A stretch of DNA of 46,964 bases from a virus, in IMG/VR virus record IMGVR_UViG_3300027833_000078, positions 1 to 46,964 of that record. One strand, written 5' to 3'. Positions 8,609 to 19,179 of this stretch are shown piece by piece. The notes under the pieces were generated by a model. It had not been told where the DNA came from. It searched no databases and saw only the letters and a list, made by a program, of their open reading frames with translations. Position 1 is the stretch's first letter. Each line of letters starts with the position of its first letter. Both the position numbers and the translations under genes were made by a program.

Positions 8609-10993
8609 TTATAACCTCATATTCCAGCCTTTGGATCTTAGAAACTCTATTTGCTCTACAGCATCACCTGTAGGTATAGATGTGTTTGCTAAGTTAACGC
8701 TTATACCACCACGTGGATTGTTTTCGTAATTTGCAACAAGATCTGCTACAATACTATTTACCGCTCCTGCTGGCAAGTTAGGATTATTGCTTATGTCGAA
8801 TCTATATAATGACCTACATGCTATTAGAGCGCCTGCTGTATAATCAGTAAAGTTATTGTTATTCATATAAAAATCATAACATAGCACTAAATTATTCATG
8901 TCAGGAACAGCACCAGTAATTAGGTTATAACTAACAAACAATCTTCTTAGATTTGGTGTTTCAAGACCAGCAAATCCTGTTAACTGATTACTATGTACAT
9001 AAAAGTATTGTAACGCATTACTTTGTATTACTGGAATATTACCGCTGAATTGGTTGCCATATAAATGACAGTAATATAAGTTAGGGTTATTAAAAAAGTT
9101 TGGTAATGGCCCTGTAAAGTTATTTTGTAACATTACAATATAACGCAAGTTCTGCATTGTATTTAAACTTGGGAACGCACCACTTACTCCTGCATTGAAA
9201 CTTCTAAATACAATACCAATCATACCTGTTGGTTTTTCAAAACAATCTGGGTGCATTGGCGCATTTAACAAACTACTACTTGCTACTTGGAAGTAACGCA
9301 TAGCATCTGCACAATCGTCAAATACATCATCGTATAATACATAATCTTGCTCTGTGTCTGAACGTCCACCACGTAGTGCTGTGTATTGTCCTTGGAAATA
9401 GTATAATTGTGAGTTTCCAGCAAACTTTGGTATTGGTCCAGTATATGCACTTCCGTAACAGTATATAAGTCTTAGAGATCCACAGTTTGCAAACTTATAT
9501 GCTCCTGAGCTTGTAGTAAATAAGTTTCTATCTGCAGGTACATTAGCTGCACTATTGTAATGAGCATAAAAATCCTGTAGTGAATTTTTGTTTGTTAGGT
9601 TCGGAATGTTTATTCCTGGATTACCGCCTATGTTTATATAGTTAATTACACTACTAGCAAACGACATGCTGTCATCAGTAATTGAATTACTGTATATATT
9701 AATTTGTCTTAGATCTGGCAAGTCTTTAACACTTTGCGGTATTTCATTAAAACTGTTTCTATATAGATAATAGTTTTGGCATGTGTTTGAAACTTCAGGT
9801 CCTGCTCCACTTGGATCTTCAGCATCTTGATCAAAGTAATTAAATGCTCCACCTCTGTTGTGGCCATTTAAGTTAAGAGTTAATAAGTTTGTAAGTGTTG
9901 TTAAGTCTGCTGTAATACTTCCATTAAATGTATTACCAAATCTTATTTCTCTAACTGTTGTAGGTATACGTGCTAACACACTTGAATTAAATTTACGTAA
10001 AGTAGGCTCGTCACCTAATGTAAAGTTATTCTCTCTAACATCTAATAATCTAACATTAGGAACAAACTGTGTAAAGTCCGGGAACGTTTTTATAATGTTG
10101 TTGTTTACATATAAATTTTGACAATTTTCTAATGCAGCCGCTGGAAGTTTTTCTAACCCTATTCCTGACATTGGCAATGTTAAAATATTATTTGGATTAT
10201 GATATATTTCAACATTCTTAGACGCAGCACCTGTATCTCTATATCTTAAGAAACTACGTGTTGTATTACTGCCGCCTACATTTTCATATTCTTTTGTTAA
10301 GTAGTCAAATTGATTATTTACAACACGCCAACTAACAGCACCGCTTGTAACTAATCTTAAATCACTATCTAAGTTTCTAAAAAATCCTTCAAATACTAAA
10401 GGTATTCCTTTCATAGCATATAGATATACTGTTTGTCCGTTGATAGTTGCTTGTACTTTATGTGTAGGAACTTCAGAACTTCTAAAACGTACTGTGTCTG
10501 CCGGTTTCAGTATTTCTAATGTGTTTGCTTCAACAGCACCATCAATTTCAATTGTGCTTCCGTAGAATATTGGACTTGTATTTGTTGCAGGACTGTCTGT
10601 ACTACTCCAGCTACTAACACGGCTTGTACTAATGTCTGCAAACTTTAGTGTACTATTGTCATCATCAATATATTGATACTTAATTGCGCCAGCACCTAAT
10701 GCACCGTTGACTGATAAGTTACCTTTAAGTGCTGATCCAGTTCCTGCTGTTTCATCAATAATAGTAGAGTACTGTAATGTGTCTTGATATAGTTTAACAA
10801 GGTATGTTTGTACAGGAACATTAAGTCCGCTTAATGTTTTTACATCATCTGCTGTAATACCTAAGTCACCAGCAGCGTTTCTAATAACATCAAGGTCATT
10901 AATATCTATACCTATATTTTCTAATGCCGCTGCAGGATCTGCGACATCTGCAAGACTCCTGTTTACGTTTAGACCAAATTTAATGTCTGCCAT
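8609..10993 (-). CDS. Leucine-rich-repeat tail-fibre protein (794 aa)
   Basis: Residues 1-80 resemble fibre N-termini (PAAALENIGIDINDLD); 80-270 form a mixed beta region. From about 275 to the end it is a leucine-rich-repeat domain of the long-repeat type: repeated units such as LRYIVMLQNNFTGPLPNF, LYYCHLYGNQFSGNIP, LQYFYVHSNQLTGF and LRRLFVSYNLITGAVP, with an N-x-(F/L)-x-G-x-(I/L)-P core familiar from plant and bacterial LRR proteins. The hydrophobic core often uses Tyr/Phe instead of Leu. LRRs bind proteins or glycans, so a receptor-binding role is likely. The ATG overlaps the upstream stop (TAATG) and follows AGGAAG. Confidence 0.82.
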   Translation of the reverse strand: MADIKFGLNVNRSLADVADPAAALENIGIDINDLDVIRNAAGDLGITADDVKTLSGLNVPVQTYLVKLYQDTLQYSTIIDETAGTGSALKGNLSVNGALGAGAIKYQYIDDDNSTLKFADISTSRVSSWSSTDSPATNTSPIFYGSTIEIDGAVEANTLEILKPADTVRFRSSEVPTHKVQATINGQTVYLYAMKGIPLVFEGFFRNLDSDLRLVTSGAVSWRVVNNQFDYLTKEYENVGGSNTTRSFLRYRDTGAASKNVEIYHNPNNILTLPMSGIGLEKLPAAALENCQNLYVNNNIIKTFPDFTQFVPNVRLLDVRENNFTLGDEPTLRKFNSSVLARIPTTVREIRFGNTFNGSITADLTTLTNLLTLNLNGHNRGGAFNYFDQDAEDPSGAGPEVSNTCQNYYLYRNSFNEIPQSVKDLPDLRQINIYSNSITDDSMSFASSVINYINIGGNPGINIPNLTNKNSLQDFYAHYNSAANVPADRNLFTTSSGAYKFANCGSLRLIYCYGSAYTGPIPKFAGNSQLYYFQGQYTALRGGRSDTEQDYVLYDDVFDDCADAMRYFQVASSSLLNAPMHPDCFEKPTGMIGIVFRSFNAGVSGAFPSLNTMQNLRYIVMLQNNFTGPLPNFFNNPNLYYCHLYGNQFSGNIPVIQSNALQYFYVHSNQLTGFAGLETPNLRRLFVSYNLITGAVPDMNNLVLCYDFYMNNNNFTDYTAGALIACRSLYRFDISNNPNLPAGAVNSIVADLVANYENNPRGGISVNLANTSIPTGDAVEQIEFLRSKGWNMRL

Positions 10994-13900
10994 TAATCTT
11001 CCTTCGTTGTGATACTTGCACTTACTAAATTAACATCGTTATTAATTAAACTTCTTGCTGTAATAAACGTTGCTGTAGTATTTAATATTCCTGGCGTAAT
11101 TGTTGTCCTATCTGGTCCGTACACACTATCTAAGCCAACAGTATTATTTCTATTAGGCGCAACATATAATGTGTCTTTCAATTTACCTGGTCTTAAAGGT
11201 TGCGAGTTTTGTACATCTACACTTGTACTTGCTAGTCTTTCTTTTTCTAAGTAGTTAGCTGCAGGAACGCCTGCACTTGCTCCACCGGAAAATACTATGT
11301 CAACTCCGCTATTTGAAATCCATTCAGGACAAAATGCTCTTGTAGTTCCGTTTATGTATTCAGTAATAGTTACGTTATTCATTTTAGCATTGTCTCGCAT
11401 AAACACAACAAGATATAATGGCTTTGGCTGGAAACTAAAAATTTGTACTTTGTTTACACCTTTGTCAGGATCACCTGTTATTAGTTTATCTGTTAGTCTT
11501 ATAGGTGATACCTTTAAATCAAATGCACTACTACTAGGAGCTCCGTCTACATCTACATAATACTTTTCAACGCCTTCGCTAGTGTCAAACGTTTTGAGTG
11601 CAGATGTAAATTTAATTCCACTTGCTGTATCGCCTTCACCAAACTCTCCACCTATTAGATTAAAGCCATTAATTAACTCACTAGGCTCTTCGTCAAATAT
11701 AATAACATTGCTTGCAGCTCCACTTACAGGATCTGTTGATGTATATGTTACAGCAAATTCTAATCTACTTTCAATTGAACATTTAATACCAGAACATGTA
11801 CCAGAGTCAGTACCTGCCGGCCTAGGTAATCTGTAATCAATATCATAACGTATGCCTAATGGTGCGTCACCTTCTGCTTCTTCAAATCCGTCTCTATTTC
11901 TAAACAAGCTACTATGGGTAAATTCTGCATGTAGTATGTCATCTAAGTTAGGTTCTATTTCTGTAACGCCATCTTTTAACAAAAATTTAACTTCCTGTAC
12001 TGGTGTGCCAAGTGCATTAGTGCGTGTTGCTATAATTGGTTTGTTTTCCGTAACACCAATTAAGAATTCACAAAACTGTGTTCCTGTTGTTATTACTGGA
12101 TTTAAATAGTTACAATCAAAACTGTCACCTGTTACAGGATATGTACTACCTGCAATAGCATCGTAGTAACTTGTAAATCTTACAGACGTTGTGTCTACAC
12201 TAGCACGGTCTGTTACTACTCCGTTTAATACTACTTGCGGGTCAATGGTACCTGTTGCACTTTTTTCGTATGCTCCATCAAATCCTATTCTCTCAATGTT
12301 TGCTGTACTTTCACTTGTTCGTGATGCATAACAACTATTAATGCCAGGAACAATAAGTTTACTATCATCGTCTCTTGTTCTAAATATTGGGTCACCGTCT
12401 GATGTACCGCCGCTTATATATGCTGCAAAGCCACTTGTATCTACTTCTGTATCGTATTCTGGATCACTATATAAAGCAAATTGTGTATCACCTACTACGT
12501 CGATGTAGTATGATTGCAGGTTAACTTCTGTCATACCTACAACATTTTCTAGTGTAACTTTTTGTCCAGTAAAGTATCCATGTGCAACGTCTGTAGTCAC
12601 AATGCCACAACTTGCTTGACTAATATTAGTTATATTAATTTGTGGTTGTGGGTTTGTGGTTATTTCGTTACCAGCACCGTTTATGTTTACACTACGTACT
12701 ACACCGTTTTCATTACTATGTAAACTTGGTGCATAGTGATGTCCAAATGCTGGGCATCCTTCTATTTCAACTACTTGTACTTCTGTAAGCTGATCACAGT
12801 CTATTTTTACATCTACTGGATAAACGTTTTTCTTATTTGGTTTTCCTACACCGTCACTGTTCTTAATAAACTGTTTAGGATAAATTCCTGCAACACTTGT
12901 TTGTCTAGCGTTGTTTACAATCTTGTCATCTGATGTGTAACTGTAGTACTGACCAGCACTATTATCACCGCCATCAATATAACAAGACGCACCATACTTG
13001 TACAAGTATTGTGGAGTTCTAATGTTACCAGTGTTTTTAATATCTTGTAAGTATCTAAACTTAAAGTAAGGATCTTGCAAACAAGGTTCGCCTAGCTGAT
13101 TTTCAATTGTTAGTGTATGCATTAATACCCAACGTGCATCTCCTGTGTCTGTTGGTACGTAAGCATAAAACTTAGCACCAATAGCACCGTACCAACCAAA
13201 TTCAATTTTGTACATAGTAACTTTTGTTGGATCAAGTAAGTAACCTGATCTACCATTACCATCAAGTGGATCACCGTTAAAAAAGTCTCTTGTAATTACA
13301 AGTTCAAAAAATTCAGTTTCGTTAAATGGTTCTCTACTTGGAACAGTTGTTTGTGACGTATTGTTAAAGCCCATACGCTGTAGTACTTCGTTTGGCAATC
13401 TTACTGAGCTTCTACGTATAATATTAAACTGTGGACCTTTTATTTGAAATATGTATTCGTCTGTTGGATTACCTATACCCCATTCAATTACATTGTCAAT
13501 ACTTGCTTCGTCTCTACTTGCTCTAAAGCCAAAAGTAAATCCAGATATACGTCCTGGTTGATATCTATATGCTTTTTTACTTTGAAGTAATCCAAAGTAT
13601 TGGTTTTGATCTGATTGTCCAGGTCTTGTATTTGTAGCATCATACCCTGTAGGAAATCTTATTGGAGTATTAGTACCAGGATCTAATAACAACCCGTCAC
13701 GCATGTTCATCCATGATTGACACCAGTTTTCAATTTTATCATATCCTAGTTGTTCGTTATCAGGATAGTTTACATCTCCGTCTGATACATCACACAATGA
13801 AGGATCTAAAAAGTTTTCATTTGCAAACTGAGGATAGTTAGTTACGTAGTCATTATATAAATCATTGCCTAAATTTATAAATTCTAAGTACCTATTAAAT

Positions 13901-14436
13901 ACCGCAGGATTATAACCACCATTTACAAAGTTAGGTCCTGGAGGAAATGTAAATGCTACAGGAAAACTTTCAACAACAAGTGCTTGCTCGTTTGTTTCTT
14001 CTTTTAGTCTAGTAAAGTAATGGTTGCCATATGTAATATTACGTCTATTATACCAACCAGATGGTCTGCCAAATACTCCGTTATATTGATAGAACTCCCA
14101 TTCTTCTTCGTTAACACCGTATGTACTTACATCACTGAATAAACTAAGTTGCACTTCTGCTCTTGGAATACCTAGTAATGTTGTACTAACTTGTGATGTT
14201 TCAGCAAACTGTTCTTCAATAGTTAACTGTGTATTATCAGCAACAGCATTGTTTATTACAACACTTGTACTGTTCTCTGCTTTAGAGAGAGCTTCTACCG
14301 GACCTTCATCTTCAGTAACAATTATGTTACCATTTGAATCTCTTAGTGGTACACCTTTTACAATGTCATAAAGAGGTACAAATGATTTCGATGTAGGTAT
14401 AGGTATTCTGTCGAAACCTATTTTGATTTGAGGCAT
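10993..14436 (-). CDS. Giant virion structural protein (1147 aa), paralogue of its upstream neighbour
   Basis: It shares several blocks, in the same order, with the 1579-aa protein encoded just upstream: LLGIPRAEVQLSLFSDVSTY (near residue 88), RYQPGRISGFTFGF (near 292), KVTMYKIEFGWYGAIGAKF followed by DTGDARWV, KYGASCYIDGGD, and a final EKERLAS segment. The YIDGGD block is typical of large structural proteins of marine T4-like phages. The order of shared blocks implies tandem duplication. GGGAGGAG precedes the ATG; the stop of the upstream gene is 3 bases away (TAATAGATG). Presumably part of the baseplate periphery or long fibres; no enzymatic motif seen. Confidence 0.82.
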   Translation of the reverse strand: MPQIKIGFDRIPIPTSKSFVPLYDIVKGVPLRDSNGNIIVTEDEGPVEALSKAENSTSVVINNAVADNTQLTIEEQFAETSQVSTTLLGIPRAEVQLSLFSDVSTYGVNEEEWEFYQYNGVFGRPSGWYNRRNITYGNHYFTRLKEETNEQALVVESFPVAFTFPPGPNFVNGGYNPAVFNRYLEFINLGNDLYNDYVTNYPQFANENFLDPSLCDVSDGDVNYPDNEQLGYDKIENWCQSWMNMRDGLLLDPGTNTPIRFPTGYDATNTRPGQSDQNQYFGLLQSKKAYRYQPGRISGFTFGFRASRDEASIDNVIEWGIGNPTDEYIFQIKGPQFNIIRRSSVRLPNEVLQRMGFNNTSQTTVPSREPFNETEFFELVITRDFFNGDPLDGNGRSGYLLDPTKVTMYKIEFGWYGAIGAKFYAYVPTDTGDARWVLMHTLTIENQLGEPCLQDPYFKFRYLQDIKNTGNIRTPQYLYKYGASCYIDGGDNSAGQYYSYTSDDKIVNNARQTSVAGIYPKQFIKNSDGVGKPNKKNVYPVDVKIDCDQLTEVQVVEIEGCPAFGHHYAPSLHSNENGVVRSVNINGAGNEITTNPQPQINITNISQASCGIVTTDVAHGYFTGQKVTLENVVGMTEVNLQSYYIDVVGDTQFALYSDPEYDTEVDTSGFAAYISGGTSDGDPIFRTRDDDSKLIVPGINSCYASRTSESTANIERIGFDGAYEKSATGTIDPQVVLNGVVTDRASVDTTSVRFTSYYDAIAGSTYPVTGDSFDCNYLNPVITTGTQFCEFLIGVTENKPIIATRTNALGTPVQEVKFLLKDGVTEIEPNLDDILHAEFTHSSLFRNRDGFEEAEGDAPLGIRYDIDYRLPRPAGTDSGTCSGIKCSIESRLEFAVTYTSTDPVSGAASNVIIFDEEPSELINGFNLIGGEFGEGDTASGIKFTSALKTFDTSEGVEKYYVDVDGAPSSSAFDLKVSPIRLTDKLITGDPDKGVNKVQIFSFQPKPLYLVVFMRDNAKMNNVTITEYINGTTRAFCPEWISNSGVDIVFSGGASAGVPAANYLEKERLASTSVDVQNSQPLRPGKLKDTLYVAPNRNNTVGLDSVYGPDRTTITPGILNTTATFITARSLINNDVNLVSASITTKED

Positions 14437-14439
14437 CTA

Positions 14440-17400
14440 TTATTGCTCCTCCCACGTTAAGCTGGCACTCAATGAAACCTGCGCAGCTGCACTATTAAGT
14501 GTATTACTAAACGTTGCTACGTAAAGGGTTTCTATTTGATCTGTTAATGGGTAACTTATATATTCTTTGTTATAATCAAAATAAGTTGCTAAGTCAAACT
14601 CTTCAGCACCTGGAGCAATATAGTAACTTGCTAGTTCTGTACCTGTTCCTGGAATTGGTGTTTGTGCCCTCAATGCAACTTCTACTGAACTTAAACGTTC
14701 TTTTTCGAAAGTAGTTTCGCTTGAAGTAAGTACTGTACCTTGTGGGTCATACACGCCTTCTTTTAAGAATGATGCCGCACTAGCAAGAACTAGTGTACCA
14801 TTGTATATTTCTGTTGGATAAAAGAAATAATTATCATTAGCTTTTTCTAATCTTCCTAATACACTTATAAGTGTTTCAGAGCCATTTAAACTTGCACGGA
14901 AGTAACCGTATGTAAAGTCTCCGTTCTGTGAAAGGAAATCTGTATTTGTTGTAGATAGTAAATACTGACTGTTTAGATTTACTTCTGCATTAATTGCAAA
15001 ACTACCTGTTGTTCCTACAGTTGTTTGGAACGTTGGAGTTTTAACCAATGTCATTTTAGCATTTACAGTACCGTCAGCACCAGCACTTAAACGTGTTGGA
15101 TATACCTGTACTCTGTTTCTAACGTCATCACCATTACCTGATGTAATGTTATCTTTAGTCTTTAAACCATATAACAATGCAGGTCTATCTACAATTACAT
15201 TTAATGTTGATACTTGGCTTACTGGCTTATTAAGATATAAATCATTACCATCTACCCAAATAACTTTAACGTTTTGGTCTTGTGAGTTACCTGTAATTAT
15301 TCTAGCATTCATATAGTATGTACTTACTGCAGGAGCATCTCTGCCTGTTGTATCTGGATCTAAGTTAGTTACTGACATTATAGGCGTAACTGGATCTGCA
15401 GCATTAGTATTATCAACACCTAATTTAAATTTACTACCATATACATCTGTAGGAGTTTCACTACTATGATTGAATAGTCTTACAGTACCTCTGTCACCAC
15501 CGTCAATGTAGTAAGAAGCACCGTACTTAACAAGGCTTTCTGAATAACTACCATATGGGTTTTGTAACCTATTAGCATTTGGAACACCAAAGCGTGATTC
15601 ACTACCGCCGCCATATACTAGATATGTAATTGGAAGTGTAGCATTACCTAATGAAGATATTTTTAACTGGTTTGAACAACGTAAATGGTGTACTCTTACC
15701 CAACGTGCATCACCGTTATCTACTGGAACATATGCTAAGAACAATGCACCAACAGCACCATACCAACTAAATTCTACTTTAAGCATGGTAACCTTACTAA
15801 AGTCCATATCCCAAACACTTGTTTGTTCTTTTGCAGAAACACCTGTTCCTAAGAACAGCTCGCCTGCTTTTTTATCTAGTACGTTATCACTGTATACACT
15901 ATTACGTGTTGTTCCGTCTAAACTATCTCCTGAGAATCTAGTTCTACCAACTCTATATTCATATACACTGTAGTATGTTGGATCAACATGATCTCTGGTC
16001 CATGTTTTATATTTGAAGTTTAAGTCATCTATCTGTGTTCTTAATGATGCTGCATCAACACTTGTGTCAATTGCTGTATCAATGTACCCAATTACTACAT
16101 CTGAAGACTCTGCTGGCAACACACCTGATGAGCTATACAAGTATGGGAACATGCCATCGTATCTTTCTTCAACTCCAGCAAGTCCAAACGACTTATTATA
16201 TTCTGTCGGATGTATAAACGGTACTGGTGTTTCAATAAAGTGACTTGTGCCTGCACCAGTTAATGTAATTGCAATATTATTACTTGCTGATACATCAAAC
16301 TGGTCAAAGTCAGCAACCGCAGGATCCATAAGTTCTATTACGTTTCCTTTAGGCCCGCTTACATTTGATACCCAATAAGTTTTGCCGTCAGTTAGTTCTG
16401 GACAATCACCGTAATAGTTTACGTACTGTCCTATTGTAACACTTCCTTCTGCTAAAGTAAAGGTATCATTTGCTGTGTCAATTTGTGCTGGTGTTTTAAT
16501 ACGCTTTTTAAGTAATGTTGGATCATATACAGCTGCGTGTACCATAATTAGTCCATCACGTAATATTACCAAATCACCAAACTGTCCTGCTGTTCCATAA
16601 TCAACAGCACCGATATATTCTGTTGTAAAGTTGTTTACAATAAGATTACCTAGTGTATTAAGTTTGTCAGTTTGTGCTGTTGTAAGCGCAAATCTAGTTG
16701 CCATACTTGGTAAGTTAACAGCACTTCCATCTGTTCTTGTAACAGCTACAGTTCCAGTTGATGTTAATAAGTCTTTTAAGAATACGTGTCTATTAACTTC
16801 TGCAACAACACCGCCGCTTGTTTGTGAGTAAACTTTTAATGCGCCGTCACTATAGTATTTTGCCGCATTGTATACAGTTGCCGCATTACCGCCAAACTGT
16901 ACATCACTGCCATAGCCGTTCATTACATACTTAACGTCTCTAACACATTTGAATTTAAGTACTTCTTCAAAGTCTGCTTGTGTTGCGCCTTCTGGTAAGT
17001 CCGTAACAGCATCGTAACTTAAACTTTGACTTACTAAGTAACCGTAGTATAATGCATACACAGCAAATATAGTTTCTATCTTGCTACGCTGTCCGTATGT
17101 AGCAGCCGCAATCTGTGCATTAGTAATTGCACCAGTAGTACCGTCTGGTCCTAGTTGTGCAGGGTATGCACCTGAGCCGTTTGCTGTTACCGCTTGTATT
17201 TGATACTTAGCAAGGTCACCAATTTTAGTTCTTGCACCTAGCTCATTTATTCCTGCTAGTATATCACGTATCTTGTTTCTAAAGAAATAGTGTGTTTCGC
17301 CCTCACGCTCTGCATCTGCTAATAATCCTGTATCGTAAGTTGCTCCATTTGCTATAATGTGGCCATTGCCGCCCCAACGTAAATCGTTAATATAAGCATC

Positions 17401-19179
17401 TAGTGCAAATTCTAAATCTCTCTTACATTTTAGATCATCGCCTGTAAATGTTACAGGTGCTACTGAAACTACAATAGCATCTTTGCCTGCTATAATTGCT
17501 GTTTGAGCTGCTGTCATTGAAGCTGCACCCCATGAAGTATCAGGTACTGTTCTTGTAACTGGTAAACTTAATAGTATGTCGCCTTCGTTGATAACATCTC
17601 TAATGATTGTTGCAGACGCAACAACTATGTCTGAGTCTGCATTACTAGCAACGCCGTTGCCTGTACTTTGTGTTTCGCTGTTTCCTGTTGTTTTAGTAAT
17701 AGTTACATTTTTAACAATGTCATCAAGTATAGTAGCTAAGTGGCCATATGCCGCTACTGTTTGTGTAATATAATTTGCTGTTTGATCACTCTTACTAAAT
17801 CCATCATAAAAGAAAAACTTAGCTGAATCATATATAGCACTGTTGCCGCCATATAATAAATCATATGATATAGCATTTAAAACAAACAATACATCACGTG
17901 TACATTTGAATACATTGTGACTTGCACTTGGATATTGATCTGCTACCCATGCATTAATCTCTGCCGCAATAAAATCTCTGTTTGCAACTAGTTGGTCTTT
18001 AACAGCAACTCTACTTGCTGTGCCGCCTGCTGTTGGATCAGTAAATGTAACAGCTTTTAAAAATGCAATTTGTTCTTGTTGTGTAGAACTTGCATAGTTA
18101 ACTCTTGTGCCTGCATCTACTGAAACAGCTCTTAAATTATTGTACCATGTATCTACAGCAGCATCTGCTGTAGGATCTACACCTGCTAGTGCTTTAACTT
18201 GTGTTTGTGAATTGTCAATTGCTGTAGTAACACTTGCTGGTAATGGATATTCGTTTGAATTAGATTCTGCTAAACCTTGGAATGTTGAACCGTAGTTTGT
18301 TACTAGTGTAATGTCTGTACCAATAGCATCTAAGAAGTAACCTAAATCTCTTTGGCATTTTACAGCCGTGTTACTAATTACACTTTTATCAATAATGTCA
18401 AATTTGTTTTCTGTTAAGTACTTTGTTGCTGTTGGGTAAGCATTATACGTACTTTCAGCTGTACCAGGGGCCTTGCCGCCTAGTGCGTGATCTTCTAATT
18501 GTTGTCCTGAACTATTACCAAATTGCAAAGGGTTCTTTCTGATAATAGATTGTGTACGTCTTACAACAGCAAACTGATCGCCTTGTCCAGTGTCTCTTGT
18601 TTCCCAATAGTATCCGTCAAACTTATCAAAGATACCATACTTTTTAACGTCTGGGTTTCTTGTTGGTTCTCTTTGTCCTGCACCTACTACGTTGCCAGAT
18701 GCAAACGAACTCTTAATACCAAACGTAGCTGCTGAAACACGTCCTGGTTGATATCTAAAAAATCTTTTACTTGTTAATATCGCTGTTTCATCTGCTGGTG
18801 CTGTAACTTTAGCACCCGACTCTTCAGGTAAGTGTAAAATACCCCATGCTTGGGCGCCGCCTACTCCTGTATACTGTGTATCTGCATTGCCTACTTCCGA
18901 ATAATCTGCTGGTACACTAGACCACTCACTTGGGTTAACATCGTATGTGTTAACGTCAGCAAATATACCTAGTGCAACTTCTGATCTAGGTATACCTAGT
19001 AGTGAAAGTGCAACTTCTGATTGTATCTTATTTTGCTCAACGACTGGTATCGCTGTTTGGTCTGTAGCAACTACAACAGGAATACTGTTTGCAGCCGGTT
19101 GTGCGCCGGGTGTAACTGGAGTAGTTCTACCTACGTTTACGACCGAAGCATTGTTGTTAATATTGTTTAAACTTGACAT
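14440..19179 (-). CDS. Giant virion structural protein (1579 aa) with fourfold internal repeat
   Basis: A paralogue of the next gene, with LLGIPRSEVALGIFADVNTY, RYQPGRVSAATFG, KVTMLKVEFSWYGAVGALF, NGDARWV, KYGASYYIDGGD and EKERLSS in the same order. It differs by a large middle region with four copies, about 155 residues apart, of a helix motif K-C-x-R-D-(L/V)-6x-A/G-3x-D, in three copies followed by GGN (starting near residues 272, 424, 581 and 742). Each copy keeps its cysteine. The region between motifs is Ala/Ile/Tyr-rich and probably helical. The start overlaps the stop of the upstream gene (TAATG). Virion structural role is by family and context. Confidence 0.82.
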   Translation of the reverse strand: MSSLNNINNNASVVNVGRTTPVTPGAQPAANSIPVVVATDQTAIPVVEQNKIQSEVALSLLGIPRSEVALGIFADVNTYDVNPSEWSSVPADYSEVGNADTQYTGVGGAQAWGILHLPEESGAKVTAPADETAILTSKRFFRYQPGRVSAATFGIKSSFASGNVVGAGQREPTRNPDVKKYGIFDKFDGYYWETRDTGQGDQFAVVRRTQSIIRKNPLQFGNSSGQQLEDHALGGKAPGTAESTYNAYPTATKYLTENKFDIIDKSVISNTAVKCQRDLGYFLDAIGTDITLVTNYGSTFQGLAESNSNEYPLPASVTTAIDNSQTQVKALAGVDPTADAAVDTWYNNLRAVSVDAGTRVNYASSTQQEQIAFLKAVTFTDPTAGGTASRVAVKDQLVANRDFIAAEINAWVADQYPSASHNVFKCTRDVLFVLNAISYDLLYGGNSAIYDSAKFFFYDGFSKSDQTANYITQTVAAYGHLATILDDIVKNVTITKTTGNSETQSTGNGVASNADSDIVVASATIIRDVINEGDILLSLPVTRTVPDTSWGAASMTAAQTAIIAGKDAIVVSVAPVTFTGDDLKCKRDLEFALDAYINDLRWGGNGHIIANGATYDTGLLADAEREGETHYFFRNKIRDILAGINELGARTKIGDLAKYQIQAVTANGSGAYPAQLGPDGTTGAITNAQIAAATYGQRSKIETIFAVYALYYGYLVSQSLSYDAVTDLPEGATQADFEEVLKFKCVRDVKYVMNGYGSDVQFGGNAATVYNAAKYYSDGALKVYSQTSGGVVAEVNRHVFLKDLLTSTGTVAVTRTDGSAVNLPSMATRFALTTAQTDKLNTLGNLIVNNFTTEYIGAVDYGTAGQFGDLVILRDGLIMVHAAVYDPTLLKKRIKTPAQIDTANDTFTLAEGSVTIGQYVNYYGDCPELTDGKTYWVSNVSGPKGNVIELMDPAVADFDQFDVSASNNIAITLTGAGTSHFIETPVPFIHPTEYNKSFGLAGVEERYDGMFPYLYSSSGVLPAESSDVVIGYIDTAIDTSVDAASLRTQIDDLNFKYKTWTRDHVDPTYYSVYEYRVGRTRFSGDSLDGTTRNSVYSDNVLDKKAGELFLGTGVSAKEQTSVWDMDFSKVTMLKVEFSWYGAVGALFLAYVPVDNGDARWVRVHHLRCSNQLKISSLGNATLPITYLVYGGGSESRFGVPNANRLQNPYGSYSESLVKYGASYYIDGGDRGTVRLFNHSSETPTDVYGSKFKLGVDNTNAADPVTPIMSVTNLDPDTTGRDAPAVSTYYMNARIITGNSQDQNVKVIWVDGNDLYLNKPVSQVSTLNVIVDRPALLYGLKTKDNITSGNGDDVRNRVQVYPTRLSAGADGTVNAKMTLVKTPTFQTTVGTTGSFAINAEVNLNSQYLLSTTNTDFLSQNGDFTYGYFRASLNGSETLISVLGRLEKANDNYFFYPTEIYNGTLVLASAASFLKEGVYDPQGTVLTSSETTFEKERLSSVEVALRAQTPIPGTGTELASYYIAPGAEEFDLATYFDYNKEYISYPLTDQIETLYVATFSNTLNSAAAQVSLSASLTWEEQ

